This document shows, piece by piece, positions 1 to 34,397 of a DNA stretch of 64,000 bases. The translations under genes were made by a program, and so were the position numbers. The number at the start of each line of letters is the position of its first letter. The first letter of the stretch is position 1. The stretch comes from Ciona savignyi (Eukaryota > Chordata > Ascidiacea > Phlebobranchia > Cionidae): positions 655,281-719,280 of the forward strand of contig CH003028.1 of the NCBI GenBank assembly GCA_000149265.1, read 5' to 3'. The notes beneath the pieces were generated by a model that saw only the letters and a list, made by a program, of their open reading frames with translations, was not told where the DNA came from and did no database searches.

Positions 1-407
1 CTGTCGACACATTTTAACACATTTTAATATGGAAAAACGATATTTATTTGGAAGACAAGTCTCGTTGAAAGCCAATTCAACACGGCAAAAAAATATAATT
101 TCAAAAGAAATGCCGCGAAGTTATGCAAAATTGCTTACTACTAACGCTTTAAACCGATCGTTTCAACTTCTGCTTTTTTTTCAGCGTCGTTAACTCCGCC
201 CGGCTGCTGCTCATCCAACGGAACATGCGCACAGCAAACAAAGGAGTAACCCGAATCAGCAACAAAATAGTAGCATTCAGGATGCAACATAGACCGCTTA
301 GTCGACCATGCATACTACTAAGCTATTTTTTGCATTGGTTTCCAGCAACCATGCCAAAATCACTATTATACGGCGGCGCACATTTTGGGAATATGCATTT
401 ATGTCCA
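1..407. other. Intergenic, no gene recognised
   Basis: AT-rich sequence with short open frames that lack recognisable motifs or splice context. It leads directly into a SINE copy. I see no supportable gene here. Confidence 0.5.
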
Positions 408-730
408 ACCTAGTAGCTTAGCAGTTGGTGCGTTTCCGAAGGGCTTTAGGTTCGAAAGTGGTCGCTAGCTGATCGATTGTATGTTTGGACAAGGCACTTA
501 ACGAACAATACCTAAACCCAATGGGTTCTACCTAAATTAAAGGGATGTCTCAATCATACACAACACATTACAATAGCTTCGATAACCTGACGCGGCATAG
601 AATCCTAATGTTACCCTCTAAGTAAGCTCTGTTACGTAAACGCAAGGTAATCTGACGATTGCCATTGTGATGAAACCCCTTAGGTTTTTCCCATTTACGG
701 GGATAAATATAATTAACCTATCCTATATCG
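408..730 (+). mobile_element. tRNA-derived composite SINE (family 1), plus copy
   Basis: The element starts with a degenerate tRNA-like head (box-B-like GGTTCGAAAG near 451). A core resembling the GGGCAAGGCAC motif of many SINEs follows, and then a tail matching the other copies (TTTTCCCATTTACGGGGATAAA). The same order, inverted, is seen at 9780-10080 and 33505-33815. Internal divergence suggests an old copy. It lies downstream of the receptor gene's 3' end, outside any coding exon I can see. Confidence 0.7.
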
Positions 731-1424
731 TTTCGCAGCAACGACCATTCAAGGCACATGGCGCAGCGCTCTTCTTAAATCGCAAGACGGTAGTTACGGC
801 TACAAGGTATACCAGGATGCAACTGCATGTAAAAGCTGTACTGGGCAAATTTTGACTACAGCGTAATCGGATCACAGGAACATGTTACATGTTAAAGTGC
901 TGTGGCGATAAAACATAAAACGGAAGCCCATTACTTAATTAAGATGTAGCAATAACCGACAAACAGGAATAACGACGCAAATTATGCACGTTGTTATTCC
1001 AGCAAATGTATGTTGTATTAAGCAAACGATATTATTAACACCTCGGAAACACGGAACAGTTGCACGGCGACAAACAATGAACTTAACAATAATGGACCCA
1101 AGAAACGTATGGAACATTTTTTAGCAAAATAATGAACTTTACAATGATGAACTCCCGAGAAACATATGGAACAGTTACACTAAGAAATATAATAAGAAAA
1201 AAAAATTACTCCTTCGATATGTTTGCAACTGTATTGGGTTGTGAGACTTGGCTTAGTTGCAGTGATACACCTTATGATAGTGGAGCTGGCGGAGTTTATA
1301 CAGATTATCAGCATTGACTTCCGATCCGAAGGACCTACCATTATTCCAACTGGTTCGAGTAATGTAAAGGGGATTGGTATAAAACACTACAACACCTAAC
1401 GAATCTTCCCTAAATATTATAACA
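731..1424. other. Intergenic / possible 3' flank of receptor gene
   Basis: No gene recognised. Two short similar segments (about 1078-1115 and 1132-1170) form a local duplication. I found no clear AATAAA hexamer on the minus strand just past the receptor stop codon at 1425, so the 3' end of that transcript is undefined. Confidence 0.4.
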
Positions 1425-1925
1425 CTAGGCTCGCAACTTGTCATAGTATTCCCGCGCGTTTGGTCCGCAGCTTTCTTCGTAGAAGGCCGAATCCGAACTC
1501 TGTAGTCGCCCTTCTTTCGATGTCAACTTGACCTGTTCTTCATCCTTTCCCTCCGAATAGCGTTCTTGCAGCGCGAACGCTTGCTCAATTGTGACGTAAG
1601 AGCACGCGGACGGGACGTAAGGACCCGGTTTGTTTTCGTAGAAAATCACATCCGGAATTTGATAACTTCCGTTGGATGACGTGTCATCGCTCTCCGGAAA
1701 TGACGCCTCGCTGAGTGAAAACGACGAATTGTTTAACGACTCCGAAAACACGAGGTCGTGGGACGTTACGGAAGGCATCCAGGCGCGCGACTTGGGTAGG
1801 TTTGCATACACATGACCTGACTCCGTTCGTTGCTCCGACATACAATATATTGAATCGGCAACCTCTTTAATGTCCTCATCAGCGAAGACACGAGGCGATT
1901 GGGAATCCAGCATCCAAGTCTCGAT
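1425..1925 (-). CDS. Receptor terminal exon: tyrosine-rich cytoplasmic tail
   Basis: This is the last coding exon of the receptor. It follows acceptor GCAG|ATC in phase 0 and ends at a TAG stop at 1425-1427. The approximately 166-residue tail has no catalytic domain but about ten tyrosines in acidic or serine-rich context. They include YENK (pYxN, Grb2-SH2-like), HVYANL and CSYVTI (YxxL/I, ITIM- or STAT-docking-like), GPYVPS and the terminal REYYDKL. This is typical of an adaptor-recruiting receptor tail. Which kinases or STATs bind is not deducible from sequence alone. Confidence 0.65.
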   Translation of the reverse strand: METWMLDSQSPRVFADEDIKEVADSIYCMSEQRTESGHVYANLPKSRAWMPSVTSHDLVFSESLNNSSFSLSEASFPESDDTSSNGSYQIPDVIFYENKPGPYVPSACSYVTIEQAFALQERYSEGKDEEQVKLTSKEGRLQSSDSAFYEESCGPNAREYYDKLRA

Positions 1926-4900
1926 CTGCGAAGCCGTTTAACTGTTAACATGGTTGCCCTCTAGCAAATGGGATATTTATTTTTCAACGAGCTAAGTTTC
2001 GAACCCATGATCGACTCGGCACTAAAATCGTATTTATGTATAATAGTATATAAAAATTAAGTCACGGTAAACAGTGCACCACACAACTTTTTAAGTAAAA
2101 TGGTTATTGTGTCTATCCCGGGCATGCAAAATCAGAAGAGGGTTGTCAAACGGGCAATCGGAGATATTGATCCAGACCGGACACCATAATCGGGCGCATT
2201 GAACGTAAAAAGTGAGGTAGTATAGACAACTAAGCAGCAAGGTTTAGGCATGGTTATTTTAAAGTGTTAACAAAATAACAATCACCTTAAAATCGGGGAT
2301 TTTAATTTCTTGAATGGAGAAGACTCTAGTATATATTTTCTTCCAATTTTGCCGATAGATGCAGACCGTCGCAATGACTACGGCAATCGTCGACATTAAA
2401 ATGATCGGCAGAAGCCAGCTGTAATAGCGTAAAGCGATTAGGTGGTATAGAGAGAAAATCTGATTTTCCATTTACGAAATTATAATCAAATTCGACTATC
2501 CATATAAACTGGAATAGCTGCTACAACTCAGTTCTAGTCACACGGTGTTTTACGATACTTGTGGTTTTAAATCCAGGCTCCCCGTGCACGAGGGTGGACA
2601 TAAACCAGCCTCGCCGTGTTGGTAACACCAAATTACTGGTGGATGCCTACCTTCACATTTATATGGCATGTTTGCTCTTTTGTAGCACTTAAGACTGTGA
2701 ACCAAATAAAGGAACATAACTAGCCGTTAGTTAGTCTTTTGGTCGTGTCCTTGGGCAAAGCACTTGCCGGACATTGCCTGAACATCGTAGTCAAGACATC
2801 GCAATAGGCCCGGTAACCCGACAGTAGACATGAGGTAATCTGATGATTTCCAATGTCATTACGCCCTCTGTCGTGAGTGTCATAAGTCGAGCGACTTACC
2901 GGAAGATAAATGACTCCGCCGCATGTAGCTGATCCGACAACGGATCCAAACATTTCTGAGGATTTAAGAACTTTGTTTATATTGATAAGTTTTAGAGCTT
3001 AACATAGTAGAATGTCCAACAAATTAAAATTTTCATCCTATTTATAGTTACGACCCCCTTGACCTACTTATTAAATGCCAGTATGTTAAAGCTGCTTCTA
3101 TTGCACCAATCGTTAGCCGCTGCATACCGGCAGTGCACTTTAACCCTGTTGCATAAATTCTTGCTGTTCAATAACCCGTGAAAGCGCGTTAGACACACCA
3201 AAACTGAGTCAAAGCAAATATGTGTGCACGTCTTCCATTACAATCAGTGTAATTCTTAGTCAGTGCTTTAAATTCTTTAGGGCAGGTTAACTTATCTACA
3301 TGCTTGATATATACGAATAACGTTCGTATATCTTCCAACATGAATTGAGGAAAGAACTGAACAAATTTTCAGTAAAATAACTGCGCGTTATAAAAAAAAT
3401 CGGCTGAGTAACCCGGTATAACCTTTTATCGCTATACATTTGAAAGCGGATATGAACATGGAATGCGATCGGGAAATGACATTTGACTCGGCGGTGATCA
3501 ATCAATCAAATCCCGGACTTCGGAAATCGACGGCTCGATGTTTGGGATGCGATGTGACAGCGCTGATCGCAATTAGGAAAGGGATAGCTTTATGGAGGCT
3601 TCGCTTCACATTCAAACAATGACAAAACGAATGATCCATTCTAGTGTTCGGTTTCGCGTTGTCAGACAAAAGCGACTGTCACATAACAATATGGCGGGTT
3701 TCAACGAAAATCTACAACCAGATTGACGCATTGCATCCGAATTGCGCTCTCCAATAATATATCTAGTTAGGAGAGAGCAGAGTTTCAATGGCATTGAAGC
3801 GCGCAAATAAATAACAACAGTGCTCCGCCCATATAGCTGCGCTGTGAGGTTATTCTCAATGTTAGTTCTATTTCCAACATTAATATCCCTTTTCTCGGGA
3901 AACAAATCATCATATACAACATGCACGGATGCCGCATCAACATACAAGCTTTTAAAGGGCATTTTTATCGGCTTACAACGTGGGACACTTAACTCGGTGT
4001 CAACTCAAGATTTCAAGGCTGTCTGTCAATTAGCCTTATATCCGTTCTGCCGTGCAACCGCTAATCTGTGCAGAAACGGCTAATTTGCAGATCAAGCGCA
4101 GCCTCGAACCACTTAGCTTTTTATGGCGTCGCACCCGACCAATGTGAAAGTTATCTTGGCGTTGACTATCATTGCAATTGCAGCATAATATGACTTAGTG
4201 ATGGAGCAACATACACGTCATCATATATTTTAGGCGTCCAGGTGAAATTGCCAATCATCTTTTGTGATTCTTCACTGTTCTCGGGACACCGAACGATATT
4301 TGCCCAGACGGTTTCTTACACATAACCAAAATTACCTTGGAATTAGGACTCGATATGTTGTCTGCCTTCTCTTCGTAAATTATCCGTATATTCACGCACA
4401 AAAACCACTCGTCCGGAACCGATGTCGTCACCGATAACTCCGATTCGGTTGCTACCAGAATTTTCGAATGTAACTGTGGAAATAATTGTTACGTCACAGG
4501 CGAAAGTAATTACACTTTGTTCCCAAGGATGGATGTAACTGAGTCAATTGTTGTAAGAGCCACAGCAAATAACAAGAGGTATACATGAAAACCTTGGATA
4601 AATGCTCGTTTCCCGCACTCAAGGATACATTGTAAACGAACCAACCAGCACACACTACATCAGCAGTAGCAGTTTAAAAGTGGATATGCTGTGTCTTATA
4701 ATAAAACTGCGATGTTTTTATTCAATAAGTGTTTTTTATCTGTATCCTACAGAGTATAGGATATCCACATTTAAGGTTGTTTACGCGTTCATTGTTAGAT
4801 GGTTCATGTGAAAGATTTGTGTGTTGAATTTACCGCTGGTGTGGTCAGATAACAATTGCCCATGTTTTAGTTGCAAAATTTGTGTCTTACGATTCCTATT

Positions 4901-7599
4901 GAACTAAACTCTTCTCTCAACCAGGAAAACAAATGAACCTCACCTTTGTACGTGAATCCTGTATCCCATCGTCGGTCACGTTAAACCCGTAGTATTGGAT
5001 ATAATAAGTGAGAAAGAATCCCATTTCTCTTAAGTACTGAGCCACTGTTATATTTCCCCACCAGGACACACGCTCCTGCTGGAATTCTATATGGAACCTG
5101 CTGTAGGATCGGTTGACCTGGAACTCTGGTGCTGAAAAGCGCAGCGTTTCTGCGAGAAACGGACACAGATATCATATATCTTGACAGGGGTTGCTAAACA
5201 GTAGCCTTTCTGAAAAAAAGTCTTCGCGTTTTCATAGAAAAGGTGCTTTACGACAGCTCTAGCGGAATTGTATTTATACCAATAGCAGCTGACACTACCC
5301 CAACACAACTTATATCATACACTATAATATTTTTCAGCTGATCGCTTCAGAATGTATATTATGTATATTCATATACCGATATATATTTTCAGCAATTGTG
5401 GCATGTAAAAATACATTTTTGCCAGTGACAAGTACATCACTGATTAGAAACTTTACTCGCTTAAAAACAAAAATACATATATACATAGGTATAATAATTT
5501 AACGCGCATTTGGGCTCAAAAACACGAATAGGACGCCATTTATTGGTGATAATCCAATTCCGAATAACTGTTATTATTTATGTTCTCTACTAATTGTATT
5601 TTAATTAAAGCAACAAGCCCTACTTATTGGCTTAACAGTAGGCCGTTAGCATAGCCTCACGAAGAGAGTGTGTAGCAATACCTCCAGATTATTGTCAGTG
5701 CGATAATTATGACCTACCATCACGAAAAGGTGTGTAATAAAGCAATTCGTCTTCGGGAATTTGACTGAGCAACTTAGTGGTTGGAGAGTCCCCTATGCGA
5801 TAAACATGAGTCAGTGTGAATTCATCAAGAGGCTCCTTCATGACGCAATAATGGTCAGTGATGTTGATGCAGCCTGGTACCGGTAACCATTCCTCAATTG
5901 TACTGCAGAATGGTAATACGTTGTTAAAAAATAATATGAATACTCGCCCTAAATTGCATTTAAAATGTAAAATCTTAATATTTTTACTTATTATAATAAA
6001 TTTCCACCAAATTTTATCAAAATCCATTCTTTATTTTTCATATTATCCAATAATATAGGGTAAATTATCATACTGTGGGTTTGCCAATTTCTTTTTACCC
6101 GACTATAGTAATTAAATTGTGGCATAGAAAAAAGTGTTTCCCAAATGACAATTAAAGACAGCTGACTGTAAAAACTAAAACAAGAGATACGTTTGGAAAG
6201 TTATAATATTATGACCCGCTGAAGTAACTAATTAAACAACAAGGATTTTGACATCATATTGGGTTCCGGAGGCAGAATGGTTTAATGGTCATGGTCAAAC
6301 TTGCTCCGGTTCCATATGCATCATGGCCGTCATTTTAGCGGTTGGCATTAGGCAATACAATGTATGTGGCGGTTATCGCTTCAACCCAGCAGATAGGGCG
6401 GAAAGCGATTAGTAACAATCGTATTCAATTGTTATAATGACTGCTATTGTTCCAGCAACCGGACCAAAATGATTTTTTTAATCCGTTATTTCGTCTCCAG
6501 TTACCTCCAAAATTTACACTTATATCTATGGACAAGATCTACCTCCGCACAATTACCAAAAACAGTTTATAACATTCCAAATACAAATCAAACAACAAAC
6601 TTGAAATCGTCGTCGAATTTCTCGTACAGTTTATACACTGTACTGTTGACTTCGGCAGATGACTTGTCCCCCACATCCCAGGTAAAAGTGTGGATACAAT
6701 CCAAGGTGGAAATACGAAGATGAAGCGGGCTTGTTGCTGTCGATAATCGTCGTGGATAAGTCAATACATACAAGATTTACAGTCTTTAGAAAATTTGTTT
6801 TTTTAACTGAATTAATTTAATGTTTTATCTAAATAAGCATTACAACACACTGGCCCAACGGTGTATAGAGAGTCAGTGTTGTCAGCAACGATAATTGCAG
6901 AATAGAATATATATACGTTGTTAAAAAATGACACCAACTATAATTGCTTACTGATATGCTAATGCAATAAAACATTTTAATAAAAACAAGTTTTTACACG
7001 TTCCCTGGTACCGTTGTTTGCAATCAACCTTTGGTCCTTGTCCGCATATAGAGAAAGATTACATAATTTTACATGCTGGATATTTATTATTATAGTGTCG
7101 TTTATCGAATTGGACATTTCAATAAACTTGGACTTAATGAAAAAAATATTGCAGTTTTTTCTTTGCAACCTCCTACCGATGCCATAAGCATATCAGTGCA
7201 ACAGCAAAAGCTTATGAATAAACATGCAAACATACGATGCAAGCATTTGGGTGGGAAACGAAGCGTCCGGTAATCACAATGTACAAAGAGGAAACGATTG
7301 GTTGTGTTCGCAAGCTCTGCACTATGTTTTATTGATGTAACTTTATTTGATAGGCCGGCTTGTAAGAGTTAATAGACCGCAAGGTTTTTTAAATAGCAAA
7401 TAGTCAACACAAAATTGCGCTTTACGTGATAATAATAGTAAACGCAATACTTGTGAACATTATGTATTAATGGCCTTAAACTATGTTAATTAAAGAATTT
7501 CCAAAAAATAACACGTTATAAAACTGATAAAACATATCACTTACCGTTAGAAGTTGCTGTGCAAAGAACTAGGACCAAAAACGTTATCTTTAATTCCAT
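1425..7599 (-). CDS. Class II cytokine receptor-like transmembrane receptor
   Basis: The inferred exons, 5' to 3', are 7545-7599, 6601-6736, 5718-5902, 4944-5149, 4336-4473, 4215-4279 (weak), 2286-2418 and 1425-1925. They sum to 1419 nt (472 aa) in one frame. Exon 1 encodes a hydrophobic signal peptide (MELKITFLVLVLCTATSN). Exons 2-3 form the first fibronectin-III domain, with the class II-like cysteine pair in PGCINITDHYC. Exons 4-5 form the second, with YYIQYY and the Cys strand EWFLCVNIR. There is no WSXWS motif. One transmembrane helix (LLPIILMSTIAVVIATVCIY) is followed by IKIPDFK, reminiscent of JAK-binding Box1. Intron phases 1,2,1,0 over the first four introns match what I recall for interferon/IL-10 receptor genes. 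The predicted role is cell-surface binding of a helical cytokine with JAK/STAT signalling; the ligand is unknown. Exon 6 (GAG acceptor, 56-nt intron) is the least certain. Confidence 0.7.
1975..2050 (-). mobile_element. SINE family 2 (tRNA-Ser-like) fragment
   Basis: On the minus strand the 3' half of the tRNA-Ser-like SINE is recognisable: a box-B-like GGGTTCGAAAC followed by TTAGCTCG. It parallels the copies at 48119-48243 and 53954-54090. It lies in the last intron of the receptor, just upstream of the terminal exon's branch region. Confidence 0.5.
2286..2418 (-). CDS. Receptor transmembrane and Box1-like exon
   Basis: The exon is bounded by a good acceptor (CTATTACAG|C) and donor (AAG|GTGATT). 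It encodes WLLPIILMSTIAVVIATVCIY, a single transmembrane helix, then a basic stop-transfer RQNWKKIYTR, then IKIPDFK. The exon enters in phase 2 and leaves in phase 0, joining the tail exon as PDFK-IETW. The proline-rich juxtamembrane motif resembles Box1 of JAK-associated cytokine receptors, although this reading rests on a short motif. Confidence 0.65.
2705..2960 (+). mobile_element. Degenerate SINE family 1 copy in receptor intron
   Basis: It contains GTGTCCTTGGGCAAAGCACT and TTGCCTGAAC, then GGTAACCCGACAGT and GAGGTAATCTGATGATT. These occur in the same order as in the minus-strand copy at 33505-33815. The tRNA head and tail are mostly lost. It sits in the intron upstream of the transmembrane exon. 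Confidence 0.6.
7545..7599 (-). CDS. Receptor first coding exon: signal peptide
   Basis: ATG at 7599 opens a 55-nt exon with a classic cleavable signal peptide. A short charged start (MELK) is followed by the hydrophobic core ITFLVLVLC and the small-residue region TATSN. It ends in phase 1 at a strong donor, G|GTAAGT. Phase 1 after the signal peptide is the norm for fibronectin-III/Ig-type receptors. It joins exon 2 as SN-A-TSPLHLRIS. Confidence 0.7.
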
Positions 7600-7864
7600 T
7601 TTCAACTGTGGTTCAACGATTAAATTCTCTTAGGCAATACAGGATACTACCTTCCCTACACTAACAAAACAAAGTTTTTACTATTGTAAAGCCATGTTCG
7701 TTAAATATAAAGTTTTCCTAAATAAAGTTCTTTTTTGAAAGATCTTTGTAAATAAATATGAATGAAATATTTAAAGCAAATCTACGGTGTATTCGGCGAC
7801 ATATTGATTCTGTTGTTTGTCAAACTCATATTTTTATCAATAGGGCACAACATTCCATCTTAGT

Positions 7865-7884
7865 TATATATATATATATATATA
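7865..7884. repeat. (TA)n microsatellite
   Basis: A 20-base uninterrupted TA dinucleotide run in intergenic AT-rich sequence. Confidence 0.9.
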
Positions 7885-8648
7885 GGCCTATAATAGCTAC
7901 TACTTTCATGACTTTGATATTCAGGTTAATATATGCTACGCAACCAAAGGTAGTAACCAAAAGGACGGCAATCCCTGTTTATAAGTCGGTTGTGCATTTG
8001 CGGAAAGTATTATTTAGTTTACCTTTAATACAATCATTTTGCCCCAGTATTTAGTAACGGCAAATGATAAAAATCATAACTTAGCAAAACAAAAAGTCGT
8101 TAAAACACATTTAAAAAAAGGATATTAATATTAAATTTTAAATACGCCGCCGCCAAACTAAAGAAAGATTAGCTTTACAAAATAAACATTTCAAAGCAAA
8201 ATATAATTTAAAAGCAAGATATTTTTAAAATGAAACGATATATTTAAAATTTAAATGGACAAATGATGCGCGCGTGGGCACTAGGCCTAAACGAAATAAT
8301 ACACTGTCGTTCTGCTACTAGATTCAGTTTTTTTTAATTTTGAAACTTTGTTTGGGTGCCGTATTAACCTTGCATATACAACAAAAATAGCCAATTTAAG
8401 CGGTGCGGAAAGTAGACCATTATTACAGTACACTGCAAGTGCGTAGAATCAACTTTTTTCATCTAAGTTATATTGATATCTCATCAACAGATTTGCCTCA
8501 AATAAACCCAATCGTATTTTTTTTAAATCCCTAAAAAATAAAACAATCCATTTTTTTGATCCAACCATTCTAACATCGCCTTGAACTCAGTCCTGTGCCT
8601 GATATGGATTTTTTTAATATTTCAAAGCCATTTTCATAAAATAAAAAA

Positions 8649-8852
8649 ATGGCGGACAAGTTTTCTCCGGTGACGGAAAAGTTTTTTTGTCATTTAAACG
8701 CGCTGACGACTCTATACTTAAAAACACACCAAGCCCGGGACAGCGTGGGGAATCTGCCACTGAAAACAACTTTCGATGGCCATAAAATTTGTCACCGCTG
8801 TACGTCTGCCTCGCTGCCTCGCTGGACGCAACAGTTGCGACGAATTGATTGA
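8649..8852 (+). CDS. Hypothetical GC-rich ORF, unrecognised
   Basis: An ATG in good context (AAAAAATGGCGGAC) opens a 67-codon frame ending in a stop at 8850-8852. It contains a cysteine-rich patch, HKICHRC. The segment is much richer in GC than its surroundings and the opposite strand is also open (8614-8889), so composition alone could explain the frames. I do not recognise the product. It could be a 5' exon of an unseen gene, a promoter-like island, or nothing. Confidence 0.15.
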   Translation: MADKFSPVTEKFFCHLNALTTLYLKTHQARDSVGNLPLKTTFDGHKICHRCTSASLPRWTQQLRRID

Positions 8853-9779
8853 GGGGTGGCGGAGAACGCATGCGAAGTATTGCCTTCATCCGTTATGTGG
8901 AGACGACCGACTTTTTCCCGGGAAATCAATCCTCGATCTGCCAATCAAATGCAACGAACCCGGTCGGAGTTTCGACTGTGCAACTGAGCGGCATCAAAGC
9001 AATGTATCGAACATATATGTCGGCTCGCCAAGAGGATCGGTTTTGGCAGACTGAATATAAATCGGCCCCGTTTTTTACATGGTATACTGGATGACGCATA
9101 GACCTTGGATGACAAATAGATCACTACTTATTTACACCACTATGCGTCAAAATTTTCCATCTTTAGGCGGTTAAAAAAGTAATGACAGTTCTGCACAAGC
9201 GACGATTTGTTCCTTTAATATATAAACAAAAAGTTCAAATGGTAACTCAACAGGATGATTTGAAAAACATTCTGACTTAACTTTACTAAAATAAGTTGCG
9301 CAAACTGAAAGCCACGTTAACTCATCTGGTCCACAAAAACATGCATAGATATTATTGTTATTGGACCGCAGCGCGAAAACATGCCGGTCACGTGTCGTAT
9401 AGACGCAGACGGCTTCTCAAAACCGAAGTTCTTTTGAAAGGAATTGTTTGTATCTGCTTTCGTTTTTCACGCGCTATTGTAAAACAAGAGAATTGTTTCG
9501 TTTTCTCACTTTTTTTAGCTATAAATGCATAATTTCGTAGCATAACCAGTGGCGGTCATTTTTCCTGAGCTACAATAGTGGATGGATAGTAAATTAATTA
9601 GTTAACATTGTCGTATATAAACGAGAGTCATATGCCTCGATCACCGTAATTACATTGTGAGACAACATGTTATTGTTGTTTTACTACCGTTTTCTAGGTA
9701 GGGCCTACAGCAGTATCTTATTTAATTACATCCACATACAGGGTGCGGTTACTTATAGGTATGTGGGGTTAAAACATTG

Positions 9780-10080
9780 AGGTAGGATAGAATATTCTTG
9801 TTTATCCCCGTAAATGGGAAAATCAAGGGGGCTTACACACGAGGAATTTTCAGAACACCTCGCGCCCACCGTCGGGTTAGCAGAGCTATTGCAGTGGGTT
9901 GTGTATGATTTAGGCTACGCGTTTCTTCAATTAAGTAGAACCCATTTATCCACTAGGTTCACGAAATGTCCTTTAAGTGCATTACCCAAGAATACAACCG
10001 ACTAGCTAGCGACCAGTTTACCACCTGCAACATTTCGGTTAAAAGGCGACGCACTAAGCAACCAGATTATTCGGTCGGAC
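9780..10080 (-). mobile_element. SINE family 1, minus copy
   Basis: Read on the minus strand: a tRNA-like head near 10070 (GCGTCGCCTTTTAACCGAAA), a core GTATTCTTGGGTAATGCAC, AACCCACTGCAATAGC, GGCGCGAGGTG, then a tail with CCCATTTACGGGGATAAAC close to AT-rich flank. It is nearly full length and collinear with 33505-33815. It lies downstream of PRPF8. Confidence 0.75.
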
Positions 10081-10580
10081 TTACGGGTATTACTTAATGA
10101 AATTCCATTGTCGTTTGTGTACGAAAAATCGGCTATTCACGTTATTCCAAAACAATGACATTGATGTTACAAGTCATAACAATTTCCACGAAAACAGAAT
10201 ATTCTATTAAGGTTGATGATTTTTTTTCTAATATGATAATAAACAAATGTCTATCATCTGTGAAAAACGGCAAACGGCGTTAAAATACTTCGGTCCCACA
10301 GCCAGGTTGTTGGAGCTCTTGCAGTGTTACCTACATTGGGAGAAAACGTTCTTGTGTTTGTGCAACCGGTTATTTTACTGTATCAAGTTAAAGTACCGAT
10401 TATAAGCGATGTAGACATTTCGCTTTATTTTGATCCATAACCCCATGTCTGAAGTTCCAACGTAAACCAGCGAACTTTCCATACATTATTTCGATTATTT
10501 ATTTAAGCTTTCTATGCCGTAACTGTTTAATCCGCAATTAATCCAATAATAAGCGAAATCGGTAAACAAAAACAAGCGCC
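10081..10580. other. Intergenic downstream of PRPF8
   Basis: AT-rich, no gene recognised. The T/G-rich stretch around 10560-10580 on the minus strand (CTTGTTTTTGTTTACC) lies just past the PRPF8 polyadenylation hexamer and fits a downstream GU-rich element. Confidence 0.4.
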
Positions 10581-10603
10581 GTGCGTGGCATTAAAATGTA
10601 CAG

Positions 10604-10609
10604 TTTATT
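10604..10609 (-). terminator. PRPF8 polyadenylation signal AATAAA
   Basis: A minus-strand AATAAA lies about 35 nt past the PRPF8 stop codon. It is followed within about 30-40 nt by a T/G-rich stretch. Together these imply a very short 3'UTR. Confidence 0.7.
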
Positions 10610-10643
10610 CACAATTATGATTGACACGTCACAAAGGAATAGG

Positions 10644-34397
<23,754 letters not shown>

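Larger units (their letters stand above)
7600..9779. other. Intergenic between receptor and PRPF8 3' flank
   Basis: AT-rich sequence with a (TA)n run at 7865-7884. No homolog is recognised. A distinctly GC-richer island at about 8640-9080 holds overlapping open frames on both strands, described separately. The part just upstream of 7599 would hold the receptor promoter; I see no convincing TATA box. Confidence 0.4.

Noticed and set aside
3612-4083. Overlapping 87-116-codon frames on both strands
   Set aside because: They lie in the receptor intron, have no recognisable domain, and conflict with each other.
7073-7273. Plus-strand 66-codon frame
   Set aside because: Antisense to the receptor's intron, with no motif or splice support.
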